64,000 bases of DNA from Enoplosus armatus. Lineage: Eukaryota; Chordata; Actinopteri; Centrarchiformes; Enoplosidae. Under the pieces are notes generated by a model, which was not told the DNA's origin, did no database searches, and saw nothing but the letters and a program-made list of their open reading frames with translations. The translations under genes and the position numbers were made by a program. Each line of letters opens with the position of its first letter. Within the stretch, counting starts at the first letter, position 1. The stretch covers positions 12,703,891 through 12,767,890 of the forward strand of contig NC_092180.1 of assembly GCF_043641665.1 (NCBI RefSeq), read 5' to 3'. Below are positions 11,779 to 23,093 of the stretch, piece by piece.

Positions 11779-12639
11779 GCTAAACTACAGTATACTGTAT
11801 CACAAAATTGAGGGATTGTTTCAAGTCCAGTGAACTCTACGTTAGCCTGAATAAAGGACATGCATCTCACCCCCACGCCCCCCTCCCCCGTCAGTGACTC
11901 TTCCCATGGTACTGCCTGTTACTGCTAAATTCCAACAGTATGAAGCTGCTCTCGCTGGGCAAAGGAGTGGAAACAGCAGGAGCTTCCAGGGAAACAGGCA
12001 CAAGCGCTCTGCGCCCCAGGAGAGGTTGAACAGTTCAGCCTGAGAAGTGCTTGTCAGACAAAAGCAGCTGAAACTCTGTAAAATTGATTAAATTAGCGGC
12101 GGTTAGTTGCTGTGCAGTAAATGTGATTTAATGGTGCAGCAATGATAAATTGATTTAGGGTAACTGTTGTACTCATTGAGAGATAATATCAGAGATGAAA
12201 TCAGAGAGGGGTCAATCAGTGAAAACACCCCTTGTGCTCTCTCTATATTCAATTCAGTTTTTGCAATGCTGAAAATGAACTAGCTGTGTATTCAATCGCC
12301 TTATCAAACCACGTCACCTCAGTGTGAGTGTCAGCAGATAGACGAAGTGTGTGCAGCTGGACTTCTTGAAAATCTGTAGATATATGTGTGTCTGATAAGC
12401 GTTCTGAAATGTAATAGCTAAAATAGCCTTTAATGAATCAAGGCTATTCAACAAGGCTCTCTCCTTCTTTGGTACAAAAATAAAACATTTGAGAAACACT
12501 GACTCGAGCCGCTCCACTGCAACTTTAACCCCCGCCGTCCTAAGTCTATGACATCATACGCTCCTCCCCATGAAAACACGGCCCTACAAGAGACGATGTT
12601 GTGTTTTTGGTAGAACGGAGAAAGGAGAAGCGGTGGAGG

Positions 12640-12774
12640 ATGGGAACCAGAGCCAGCCAGCCAGCCAGCCAGAGAGGCGGATGGAGACACGGCAGCCACA
12701 GGGGCCGCTTCAAGCCTGGTGGTGATGAGATGCGATGGGACCCGACCCTGCAGAAGCCCCAGCCAGTGTGTTAG
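12640..12774 (+). other. 44-codon open frame in a GC-rich patch
   Basis: An ATG at 12640 with A at -3 and G at +4 opens 44 codons ending in TAG at 12772. The start MGTRASQPASQ is produced partly by a (CCAG)n tract at 12653-12672. The middle (GRFKPGGDEMRWDP) looks less repetitive. The surrounding 12.5-13.1 kb is GC-richer than its flanks and has a TGACATCAT word near 12548. There is no known protein match in memory and no clear splice site. It could be an alternative first exon or a non-coding transcript, or chance. Confidence 0.15.
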
Positions 12775-13080
12775 CTGACTAATCCTCTAGCCGTCCAGTG
12801 CCAGGATCCAGACTCATCAGCTTTGGTGTTCTCTTGTCAGACTCATTTTTATAACGTCCCACTGGTCAATTCTAACCACTAATGCCCAACACAACGGCCC
12901 CTAATGCCAAGTGATTACGGAGTGCTGTTTTAGCACATTTGTCGCCTGAAAAGAAAGAAAGGGCCACAAGGCTGGTCGGCTGGCTCCCTGCTCAAAGGAC
13001 CAGCCTGATGAACTCAGCAGAAAGGGAGCAGACCTAAAAGCCAGTCTAAGCCACCTCTCTCGGGGTGGGCACTGTGGGGC

Positions 13081-13122
13081 CTGAGCTGGGTCCGGACTGA
13101 GCTGGGTCCGGACTGAGCTGGG
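13081..13122. repeat. 16-bp tandem repeat, 2.6 copies
   Basis: The unit CTGAGCTGGGTCCGGA occurs exactly at 13081-13096 and 13097-13112. A partial third copy (CTGAGCTGGG) follows at 13113-13122. Confidence 0.95.
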
Positions 13123-13404
13123 TGGTGGGCAGGGATTTACAGTGCCTTATTCTACAGCGTATAGACAGTTCCTGTGAGCTCATACGTGAGGAGAGACTGA
13201 ATGTGCACATCCGGACCTGTCCTGCATGCCAGGCAGAGACATGCAGAGAAAAGGGTGTGGGTTTGATTGTAAAGTTGGTGGAGACACAAGGGTCAAAGAG
13301 GACAAGTCACAGAGGCAGGAAACTCAGAGGTTATGTTATGGTTTGTAAACAATTTAGATTTGCTTTCTGTAAACTGCCACCGAGGATGTGTCAAAAATAT
13401 ATAT

Positions 13405-13497
13405 ATGTAAAAAAAATATTAGGACTGATTATTTTTGATCTGACGATTATTTTTTAAATTCATCGATTAATCATTTGGTCTCTAAAATCTCAGAAGA
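13405..13497 (-). mobile_element. Fragment of the TAATCGATTAATC hAT-like repeat
   Basis: The words GATTATTTTTGATCTGACGA, CATCGATTAATCATTTGGTC and CTAAAATCTCAGAA follow the order expected for one end of the repeat family present in fuller form at 57.7, 63.5 and 32.4 kb, read in the opposite direction. Only this end is recognisable; an AT-rich, (ATT)n-containing sequence follows. Confidence 0.6.
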
Positions 13498-15032
13498 AAA
13501 AAAGGATAATGATATTGCTTTATTATTATTGTTGTTATTATTATTATTATCTTTTTTTGTAAACACATAACATAAGCAAACGATTTTGATAAGGATCCCT
13601 TCAATTATTTTTTTAAATTATCGTAACCATAATATATACTGAGCAGGACATTTTACATACTAAACTTCAGAGCTCTCTGGTGGGCAAACTATGTAATGGA
13701 GTACCTGAAAAAAAAAAAAATAATAGCAGATTCATTGGTCCACTGTAGCTCAAACAGCTATATCCAAATTACTTACTTTCAACCCATTATCTTGTCTCCA
13801 TCATTGTTGGTTAGATTTGCTAGTTACTGTAGAAATTGAAGTCATAACAAGGTGATGTTCAGTGACTCTACTCATCACAGTGATCTTATCTCTGTGCTTA
13901 TCTATAGCACACCATGGTGCGGATGCGATCGACCCAAAATAAAAAATCTGTTTCAGCCTTACAACATTGGTAGGGAAATTTAAAATGTTGTGAAACTTAA
14001 GGACTAGGAAGATGTATTCCTATCACCACTTCTTAAATCTACGCCTCTGGAAAGATGAGATGAAATGAAGGTAATATATATTGAACTCAATCCACTCAAT
14101 AGCAGAAAAAGTAGAGGTTGTATAACATTAATCTATCCACAAAGAGCTCAAAAGCAAAATAATGGATGAACTGCAGTTGCTCCGTTTGTTAAATGACTCC
14201 CTGTTTTACTATTGGTATAACCATATAAGGATAGCATCAAAAATGAATGCCAACAGGATGTCCTGGTGTCTCCGATTCAGCTGTAATGTTAGTTATATGT
14301 CATCTGTCTCTTTCTCGTCCTTAACTAGGCAGAAAAAGACCAAAAAAATGGACAAAACAGAGAAAGAATTAAAATGCAGAGTGGGTATGTGGTGTTTGCC
14401 TTTGCTGCACCACCAACAGGGAACAAGGCTTTGTGTAGAGATGTTATCTGATTCTGTTTGCCTACAGGTCTTGTATCACCTGGGGCCCCCTCAGCTGAAC
14501 TAGTGCCACTGGCCTAACCATGTGACATGTACAGTAAACAGCATATGGAGGCAATACTGCTGGGACAACAACACCAGGGAGCGCAGAGTAGAAAAACACT
14601 TTAATTCTGAATGTTAATTTACTCCTTTTCTTCTTGCTTTCCGATAATCTTTTGAATCAATTAGATAAACTAAAGTATACTTCGTAATTATTCTTTGACA
14701 ATAAACAATTTACAATATGAACATACACCTTGACCTTTCAATTGTGATTGTAAGACTGCTATAACCTTTGTTTCTCTCAAACAAAAACACATGTTAAGTT
14801 ATAAAATATAAGAGACCTACATAAGCATATGGACTCGTTGCTGTCCATCCCCTCTGTGCAACTAATGGAACATGCATACCTTTAATTACAGCGTTTAACA
14901 GAGGGAACATTATGCAGACCACAGCTACAAGGCTGTGATTAGTTCTGTTGTCATGCTGTTAGTCAGTGTGTAATGTGCAAGAGCAGCAGTCCCGCAGGAA
15001 GGTCAGACTGTGACACACTAGGACTCTGCAGG

Positions 15033-15069
15033 ACATTCTGGTGTACAACAGCATTGTACACCAGAATGT
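15033..15069. repeat. Perfect 16-bp inverted repeat with 5-base loop
   Basis: ACATTCTGGTGTACAA (15033-15048) and TTGTACACCAGAATGT (15054-15069) are exact reverse complements separated by CAGCA. This gives a stem-loop of 37 bases with no mismatch. No terminator-like T run or known element is next to it. Confidence 0.9.
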
Positions 15070-17434
15070 ATCTGAATCACAGCAGTTAACCCTGGACTCA
15101 TGGATATAGAAATATATCCACAATGTTTAGTTAAAAAAAATGTTCATTGAAGCAGCTATTGTAAGTTGTATGTAACTTCAATTAATCTTCATCTACACTT
15201 ATGTATGGTGATCTGCTTTGAAGAAAATTATTTCTGTCAATGATATTCAGGTGTCTTAAAAATACTTGACATGTTATGTGGTAAGCCTTGCCTCAAATCT
15301 ACAACAGGAATAGTAGGATGAAAATAATCCCTTTTGTATTGATATATAGGCTACACGACATTATGCATGGACAAGATTAAATGGATTTTACACTGAAATC
15401 CCTTCATTGGAAGTTCACGCTGAATCACTGACCTGTAGGCGCCATTTGCTATGGTTTAGCCTCTGGGGGCAACGGCCAGTGTTTCAGGGCTTCTGGTGTA
15501 GCCAGGACCTCCTGGCTGTAAGTTGACTTGGCTAACCAACAACTGAGTCACTGAAGCGCTGAAGCTTCCTCACTACCAGTAATCAAAAGACATTTTAAAA
15601 TTACACCCATAAATTCCCTTACAAACTTTTCTTTGCTTCTGAAATTTATTAGACAGTAAATTTAAGAATGTTTTCTTTGTCTTGCCTTTTTTATTAGCCA
15701 CAATAAAAACATTTTGGTTTTATCTCACCAGCCTGGAATTTTTGACTTCACTTTCATTGGCTTCATTAGTGTTAATAAGCTTGACACTTCTTCCATTCTC
15801 ATTCTCCATATCTAATTTACTGCCATCACCAAAACGCACAACACACATGTAAGATGATGCAAATCAGTCAGCACAAAATACAAACTTAACATCAACACAC
15901 TGAATTAAAAGCTACTTCGCACAGTTGAAACCATAGCGATACACAACACTGTTGCCCTTTTGTTCAGAGCAGAGAATGATCAGCAAAAAAGAAATACCCT
16001 TTGGTGCTGCAACGAACATCCACCTTCAAAAAACATCTCCTTTCATATTTCTCCAGAAGCCCAAACATTTAGACAAGACCAGCATGAATTAAACAAAATA
16101 ACATCAAACACTAACAAATAATATATCAAGACGGCAAAATAAAACCACTCTGCTTAACTATAACCTTCCAAAAAGATGCCATTTGATTAGCTCTGTGCTC
16201 ATCACACATTATCATGTTCACTCACCACACATGCGTGCATATGCCTGCACGCGGTCTGACTCCAGCTACAGTTAACCCAGAGGGATGCTTTCGCCCGTGT
16301 ATGTGTCCCTCCGCATGCACGAGCAGTATGCGAGTCAGCGCGTTGGCCTGTGTGAGTGAATACAGGGTGATCCTCAGCAGCGCACTCTGTGGACTGAGAT
16401 CAGAGCCAACCTGGTGTGACATCTGTGAAGGCCGTGAGATAATCTACATGACACTGCCACTGATAGGAGTGGAGATATTGATTTAAAAAGCGGCAGCTCT
16501 AAAATTAGATTCCTCTGAGTTCTGATTGGGCCCGAGGCATGCACCTCTGTGGTAATATGAGCCTATGGACAGAGCTGTGTGCAGCGATCAAAGATTTGAT
16601 GATGGAAACTCCTACAACTCCAGCAGTCCTGACTGAAGTCACCCTAACTACGTGGGGGCCCTTTGGCCTGACCTCCTGTTCCCTTCCTCCCTCCATCCTC
16701 TATCCCTGTGATAACAGAGACATTCCTGAGCTCGTTCCCTGCCTTGCCGCAGGCCTCTCCCTTAATTCCAGCGGAGTGTGTGGAATGTTGGACTGGAGAG
16801 CCGAGCAGCCAGGCGGCTGGAGGCGAACAGACGAGAGGAAATGAACAACATTAATAAACTCAGGTCTGTTATGGCTCCTGGTGCTTGAAGCACCTGGATG
16901 CCCACAGCAGGATGGACCGGGACATATACATGCACACAGACACACACACACTCTCCTACACACACACACAAGCAGAGAGAACATCTGCCATACAATGTGC
17001 AAATCTGGAGCAAGCCTATCCATATGTAGCTGTGTAGTTGGATTAACTATGCAATTGAATCAGAGGGCTGGATTACAGGAAATTATGGGATCTTTTGAAC
17101 ATGCAGATCAGACACAATCAGATCAATGTACAGCTTAGCATCCCAGCAATAAAATGTCTAAGAACCGGCAAGACAGAGAGAAAATAAATAGTGAAACACT
17201 AGAAATAGTGTTTAGGAATGTCTTTTTCTGTGATATATGATCTTTTCAATGATGTACAGTACTGTTACCACAATTTTAGCCGCATAACCTGAAGTGTGAA
17301 GCTCTACTTTGACTCTAAGACTACTCTGATCTGTAGCCTAAGCCGCTCAAACAGAAAATCAGCAAAATGAGCAAATTCCAGAAAGTCAGAGGCTGGTCTA
17401 TTAGAGTCTGGTCAGTTTCCCTTGGACCACTTAA

Positions 17435-17436
<2 letters not shown>

Positions 17437-17523
<87 letters not shown>
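17437..17523. repeat. Compound (GT)n(GA)n microsatellite
   Basis: (GT)14 at 17437-17464 changes directly into (GA)n at 17465-17523 with no interruption. The open frames across it are repeat-derived. Confidence 0.97.
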
Positions 17524-17524
<1 letters not shown>

Positions 17525-19363
17525 CAGAACAGAGAGGAAAATAAAGCTGCTACAGGCCAGGTGAGCAGAGCACATGGGCGAATAAAACGAGAAGATAAAC
17601 CACGAGAAGATCAAAAGGAAAAAGAAAGAGATTTGGCAAATGTTATAATCTCAAAAAAAAAGAAAAAGAAAGAGGGAACACACTGTTCTGGGCGCTACAG
17701 TCAGACGCAGAGTGATGGGCTGGAAAAAAAGATGAAGGGCAAAACATATCAGAAAGAGTGATATACGGCACTGCAGCAGAGTCTGACTCGGAGCATAAAT
17801 CTCCACCTCTCCTCCTTGCTTCTAGAAATCAATTCTTTCCATTGATTGCTGCTTTATTTATGGGTCACCATTAGGGATACACCATCAGCAGCAATGATGA
17901 CAGAGTTGCTGTTACAGAGAGGTGGAGCTTGGTGGGGCAGGAGGGGTGTCACCAATACATCCAGCTGCCTCCCCTGAGAATCAAATGAGCAACGACATTG
18001 AACGTTGCACGCTTTAATTTAAACTGCTGCAACCAGGCGGGCTATTAATCACCAACCTTTAACTTGAATTATTAAATCATTATTCTTATTATTTTCACCT
18101 TTAATTTTTAAATGTTTTTTGGTGTTGAGGGAGTAAAAAGCAGGTGATGTTTCCCCGTCCAACCAGTGTTGTGTGTGTGTTTGTATGTATGTGTGCTCAC
18201 ATGCATCAATGTGTGTCTGGCTGCCAGTCTCACTGACACGAATGCAGCTCCTCACACAGAGAAGAGACAATCAAAAGCGACAACGTCACAGAGTTGTCAC
18301 GTTCGCTGTGACTGCACCGCACAGCAGGGTTTGTACTACTGCGACCTCTCCTTCGACCTTTTCCAGCAGCACCCAGTCGACACGTCTCCCTCTCTGCCCA
18401 GTTTGCCTCCCACACCACAACATCTCTACCTGTTATTGCTGCACACGTGCTTGGCTCCTTGTCTGCCTGTCTGTCTGTCTGCCAGCCTGCTTCAGGACTG
18501 AGGAGGCCAGCCAGCTTTATTAAAAGAAAACAAGCAGGAGAAATAACTAGGGATGCAGGGATATGAGGACAGTTAATCTGCTGGCAGCGATCTCTGAGGC
18601 TCTCAGGGAGCTTCCACTGAAAGCAAGCCAGAAATATATATTGTCTGAGGGATGTGTGCCTCTCTGAACAGGGCTCCTCTTCAATGGTCATTGGTTGGGA
18701 TTCTGAATATTTACATAAAACACCACCCTTTTTTCTTACAGCCTGACTTAATGTGGATGGCATCAGGCAGACTACATTCAGTTTGACTAAAAGAGGCAAC
18801 AGAGAGGCAGAGAAAGGCTAAGATACATTAGAATAGAATAGAATAAAACAGAATGGAAAGGAGTAGAGCATTGCTTTTGTCTGTGTCTTAGAGCTTTCTG
18901 GCAGGCTCCAAGAAAAGGCGCTGACCCATGGATGACAAAATCCCCATCACCTGACTGATCAGTCATCCCCCGCTGCTCTCCTCTCTGCCCCTGCTCTTAT
19001 TTTTAATGAAATATCTCCAGCTAGGACTCAACGGCACCTCATAAATATCAGCAAAGGTGCTGGGGAGTTCGTATCTCCCTTTTCGGTTTCATCAACAAAA
19101 ATGAGAACAAAAACATCAGAATATTTTTGTACTTGTTGTCCACGCAGTCTTCTTCTGCTGCTCCCTGCACAAACATCTCTTACATTTTCATCCCAAGAGG
19201 TCATGCTGATGCTTGGCTCCGACAACAACAATCAGCAGCTGTTTATTTTAATGCTAAGAACAAACTTTCTAACTCCTTCCCATCAGCCTGTAGATAAGAT
19301 ATGATGTTGAAATTATTATACTGGCAAATGTGTGCACACTAAAGTGCAGATGAATCTGTGCCC

Positions 19364-19392
19364 ATCTCTCTCTCTCTCTCTCTCTCTCTCTG
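19364..19392. repeat. (TC)n microsatellite
   Basis: An uninterrupted CT tract of about 14 units. Confidence 0.95.
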
Positions 19393-19612
19393 ATGCTACA
19401 CAGATCTGCCACTCTGCTTGGCCGTGAGATCCCCAGTGGGCCTTTCTGGAATGTCGATTTCAGTTAATTAAATTCTGGCATTGCCCATGAAGCCACAGAG
19501 GGAGCCACAACAGTACAACCATCCGCGGAGGATCTGTCACAACATTTACTGTAAGTGAAATATACATATTTAGCCCACAAATAAAATTCAGAGACAGTAG
19601 TAATGCACAACA

Positions 19613-19752
19613 TCGATTAAATGCATTTATATAGCGCTTTTATCCAAAATACAGCGAGGTACCATGCACTTTGCTAGCCTGACCATCGTGTTTAGAGTCT
19701 TGCCCAAGGATTAGTGGACGACCCGCTTTACCTCTTGAGCCACTGCCGCCCT
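19613..19752 (-). mobile_element. tRNA-derived SINE, internally deleted
   Basis: Read on the minus strand it starts GGGCGGCAGTGGCTCAAGAG, the tRNA-like head with an A-box-like segment. It continues with CTTGGGCAAGACTCT and ends AAAAGCGCTATATAAATGCA. That order and those words match a very common teleost SINE family known to me from memory. The head runs straight from CCACTAATC into CTTGGGCAAGAC, so the segment that normally carries the B box (GGTTCGANTCC) is missing. The copy is about 140 bp and should not be transcribable by RNA polymerase III. Confidence 0.8.
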
Positions 19753-20602
19753 CATTTACACTTATGCAGGTTAAAGAGTCCCTGAAAAAGAAGAAATCCA
19801 TCTTGTTTTGTCTCATGATTTATGGAGTTCCATTCAACCAAAAGTCTACATGAGCCTCTGTGAGCTTCAGATAATTTTTTGTACCATCCACTCTTGTCTC
19901 TGTCCACACACGTGAACATCAGTTCACATACTACAGCTTGGAAAGGGTTTCAAACATATGCAAGACATATGTAAAAAGATGTACAGATGGATGTGTAACA
20001 CAAAATATATGCACTTATGCTGATGAACAAAAGCACCCTCTCCCATTCAGACAGTTAAAATGGAGACCAGTACTGAGGAGGTCAGTGGTCCCCTCATCAG
20101 CAGCGTTAAGATGGTTAGTGATAAAACTCTGCCCTCTGCAGGATAAAGGCTCTCATTGACCTGTGTTTCGGAGAGGTTGACTGGAGAGGAGCCTCAATGC
20201 TCTTCTGATCCTTTTACTGTAGCACAAGCACCATCAGTGGCCACACAGCTGTACTGCATAATAGTGTCAGGGAAAGAGTAAATACTGTAGTTCTTGTGTT
20301 GCATCCCATACAAAGTAGTAATAAAAACAAGGAACGGAGCTGGCAGAGAGACACTGGAGTTTTCCAAGGCCTGGAGTTCCTTCTTAGACTCATAAAGCGA
20401 ATGTGATTATAACACTTCAGATGTTACATCTTTCCAAAGACAGAGCTTTACAATCTACTAAGAACATGTTCAAAAATGTTCAAAGCCTGCATTCTAAATG
20501 TATGGTTAGTCCTTGGATGCCCATTATATTAGTCTGATCAACTATGCCATTTCTGCATGCTATATATTGCATGATGAGTAGCTATATTTTATATATATAT
20601 AT
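19753..20602. other. Non-coding stretch, nothing recognised
   Basis: No exon, RNA gene or repeat was recognised apart from a short (TA)n near 20588-20602. Confidence 0.5.
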
Positions 20603-20995
20603 ATCAGGTATCACTTTACTTCAAGTCCCTATTCTGCATTTATGAGCGGTATATACATATTTAATAAATTGTTTATTACACACTATAAGGTAGTAGTAAG
20701 CAGATATGCATTAATGTATTTGTCAACAACTAGGCCCCTACATCTCTTCCTGTGAGCACCCATGAGTTGAAGCTGTTGTACAGATAATGAATGACAATAT
20801 AGTAAAACACAGTTGTAATAATAAAATATAAACAAATCAAATATGTCATCAGAGGTGAAAGTTTAATTGTTCACAAATATTGTACATTAATAAACATATA
20901 AAAATGTCATTGTATCTGCTTGTAACTGCATTATAAGGTGTTATAAATAAATATTTATATACTGCTTACAAATGCTAAGCTGAGGGGCTTTACCA
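20603..20995 (+). mobile_element. Teleost interspersed repeat starting GGTATCACTTTACTTCAAG
   Basis: The stretch starts GGTATCACTTTACTTCAAG and ends GAGGGGCTTTACC. Phrases such as ACAGATAATGAATGACAATA, TTGTACATTAATAAACATAT and GCATTATAAGGTGTTATAAA lie between. From memory these belong to a common fish repeat with ends AGGTAACACTTTA. It has no coding frame, and the right end here is only partly preserved. I rely on recall of the family, so the limits are approximate. Confidence 0.55.
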
Positions 20996-21217
20996 TATAT
21001 TATTCTATAAAACCAATGCAATGTACGTATTGAGGATGAATACATTAATCTGCAAGTAAAAATGTTAATAATCTAAAGCAGTTGTTTCACATGTATCATA
21101 AATCTGCAGCTACTTTACATCTAGATGAGACCTTTAACCCCAAAAGGCCCCAGAGGTCACTGTGTCCCTGTGCTGTGGAAGTCAATCAGCAAAGAATGCT
21201 GACTCATTTTCACACAC

Positions 21218-21271
<54 letters not shown>

Positions 21272-22943
21272 CTTGCCCGGTTCGATAGATAGTTCATTTT
21301 CAGTAATGTCACTATTAGCATTACAGACACAAGGTCATACCTAAAGACAGACATCTCAGTTAAAGTCTTTGGGACAAAACTGTATCAAATACATGTCAGT
21401 GTTGTAGTCAGACCTGTTGGAGATCACTGAAAAAGTTCAGCTATGAATGAAAAACTGCAATCATTCACAAACATATTGATGCCATGAACGTGTAAATGTC
21501 TGAACTGAAATAACTGGTCAGTTTTCTTGAAAATAGGTCCCATCTTAGTTACTCCGCTGCAGCACAGGCCATCTCTGCCTTGCCTAATGGACTTGGGCGG
21601 AGGGGCCATCAAAACTGTGAGCAGAGTACATCCCTCAGCAGGTAGCATCCTGAAATAGCAACCTTGATCCTAATGGTGCACAGCACAGCCCCCGGCTTCT
21701 GACGAATCCATCCTGAGAGCCCCCCTGTCCCCGAGCAAGCATTCCTCCTGAGGCACGCACACACAAAGACAGACACAGACACACACATGCAGTGACAGAC
21801 AGAAAGACACACACACACACACATATCTCCATGCACCCGTCGGCTCTGATTAACCTATTTCCTCTTTCCCAGTTTTTCACTTGCTTTACTCCTCTCTGCA
21901 GACAGACGCCACAAAGGCAGGTCGCAGGTTGGCATCATGACTTCCCCAGGGGCGTCTCACTTTACAAAGTTTCACATTTCTGGTGGTCAATTTAGTTGAG
22001 AGGGAAAATAAAAGTCAAACGTGAAATGAGAGCCCCTGGAGGTGCCTGCATGGAGGGAACAGTGAGAGTGAGAGAAAGAGTACCTGCAGCACTGAGACTG
22101 GCATTGTTCAAAGAGAGCAACATACACAGGTGAAAAAGTGAAGTACTGGGACAGAGGTGACACTAAAGTCTGTGTAGGGGGTTGGAAAATAGCCGCCATT
22201 AAAGTTCCTTATGACAACAGACCCCCCCTTAGAGTACATAGGTGTTTAAATAGTAGTTATGTATTGGAAAAGTGTTATTCCTCCAAACCACTAGGTGTCG
22301 CTCTCCAGTGGGGCAATAGGAAGTGTATACTGGAGTAACAGACCTGCGCACAGTAGAAATATATCTGCGCTTGAACAAACAATGCTCTATTACAGTGTGT
22401 TTTCCTTATTGCTCCACAGGTGAAAAACGATTTTATTTGTTTATATGTTACAAGGTGTTGGTTACATAAATGTCTAGCAACAGATGGGCATTATAGAAAT
22501 TATGAGTTTAAATGAGGTTTAGAAGAGAGAACATCGATGTGCGTTTCCAAGCTAACTTCAAGGGCTTGCCACGTGTGTGTTACAGCTTTGACACAAGTTG
22601 TGTAGCTACATATGACTGAACTGATTCATTTCTCAGCTTTGGATTTTGTTAGTTTTGATAAAATTGCATTTTGGTAAAATGCATTGATGCTGCCGCTGCC
22701 ACCTTTTCACATAGCGGATGCATCCACGGGAGCACACGTGTGTTCTAATACTGATGATAATGTAATGAGAATGTCATGGTAGGATGCATTGTGTGACAGG
22801 ATTTAGGTAATTGTGTGTTTTGCTATTGCTGGATGGATGAATGTGTGAGTGAATGTGTATTTGTCAGTTGACAATTGACAAATATGGTCAGCTTCATTAG
22901 ATGGTGAGTGTGAGTGATGAGAAGAATCCTGGAGATACTAGAA
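20996..22943. other. Non-coding stretch with simple repeats
   Basis: This includes the (CA)n at 21211-21269 and CA-rich DNA at about 21755-21825. No coding exon was seen. Confidence 0.5.
21211..21269. repeat. (CA)n microsatellite
   Basis: About 29 CA units with a single interruption near 21218. Confidence 0.97.
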
Positions 22944-23093
22944 ACACTTTACAAATAAACTTGACTAATGGACAATGAAAATAATAATATTTATCAACAA
23001 TGAGAGTTTACACAGTGGACACTTTACAAATAAACTTGACTAATGGACAATGAAAATAATAATATTTATCAACAATGAGAGTTTACACAGTGG
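22944..23093. repeat. Perfect 75-bp tandem duplication
   Basis: The 75 bases at 22944-23018 are repeated without change at 23019-23093, starting ACACTTTACAAATAAACTTG and ending TTTACACAGTGG in both copies. The unit is non-coding and AT-rich. No mismatch was found, which means either a recent duplication or an assembly artefact. Confidence 0.95.

Larger units (their letters stand above)
10869..13080. other. Non-coding stretch with polypurine block and GC-rich patch
   Basis: This stretch holds the polypurine block at 11421-11778, an AT-rich patch at about 12070-12190 that looks conserved (GATTAAATTAGCGGCGG and ATAAATTGATTTAG words), and a GC-rich patch from about 12500. No exon was established. 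Confidence 0.5.
13498..19612. other. Non-coding stretch with scattered simple repeats
   Basis: This holds an A tract near 13710, the hairpin at 15033-15069, a (CA)-rich piece near 16935-16970, the compound microsatellite at 17437-17523, a GAATA-type run near 18830-18850 and a (TC)n at 19364-19392. The 16.2-16.9 kb and 18.2-18.8 kb parts are less AT-rich and have open frames, but none with convincing splice sites or protein similarity. Confidence 0.5.

Noticed and set aside
18230..18799. 189-codon minus-strand open frame
   Set aside because: It has no splice context, no recognisable motif and a mixed composition. A long frame of this size is expected by chance in a less AT-rich patch.
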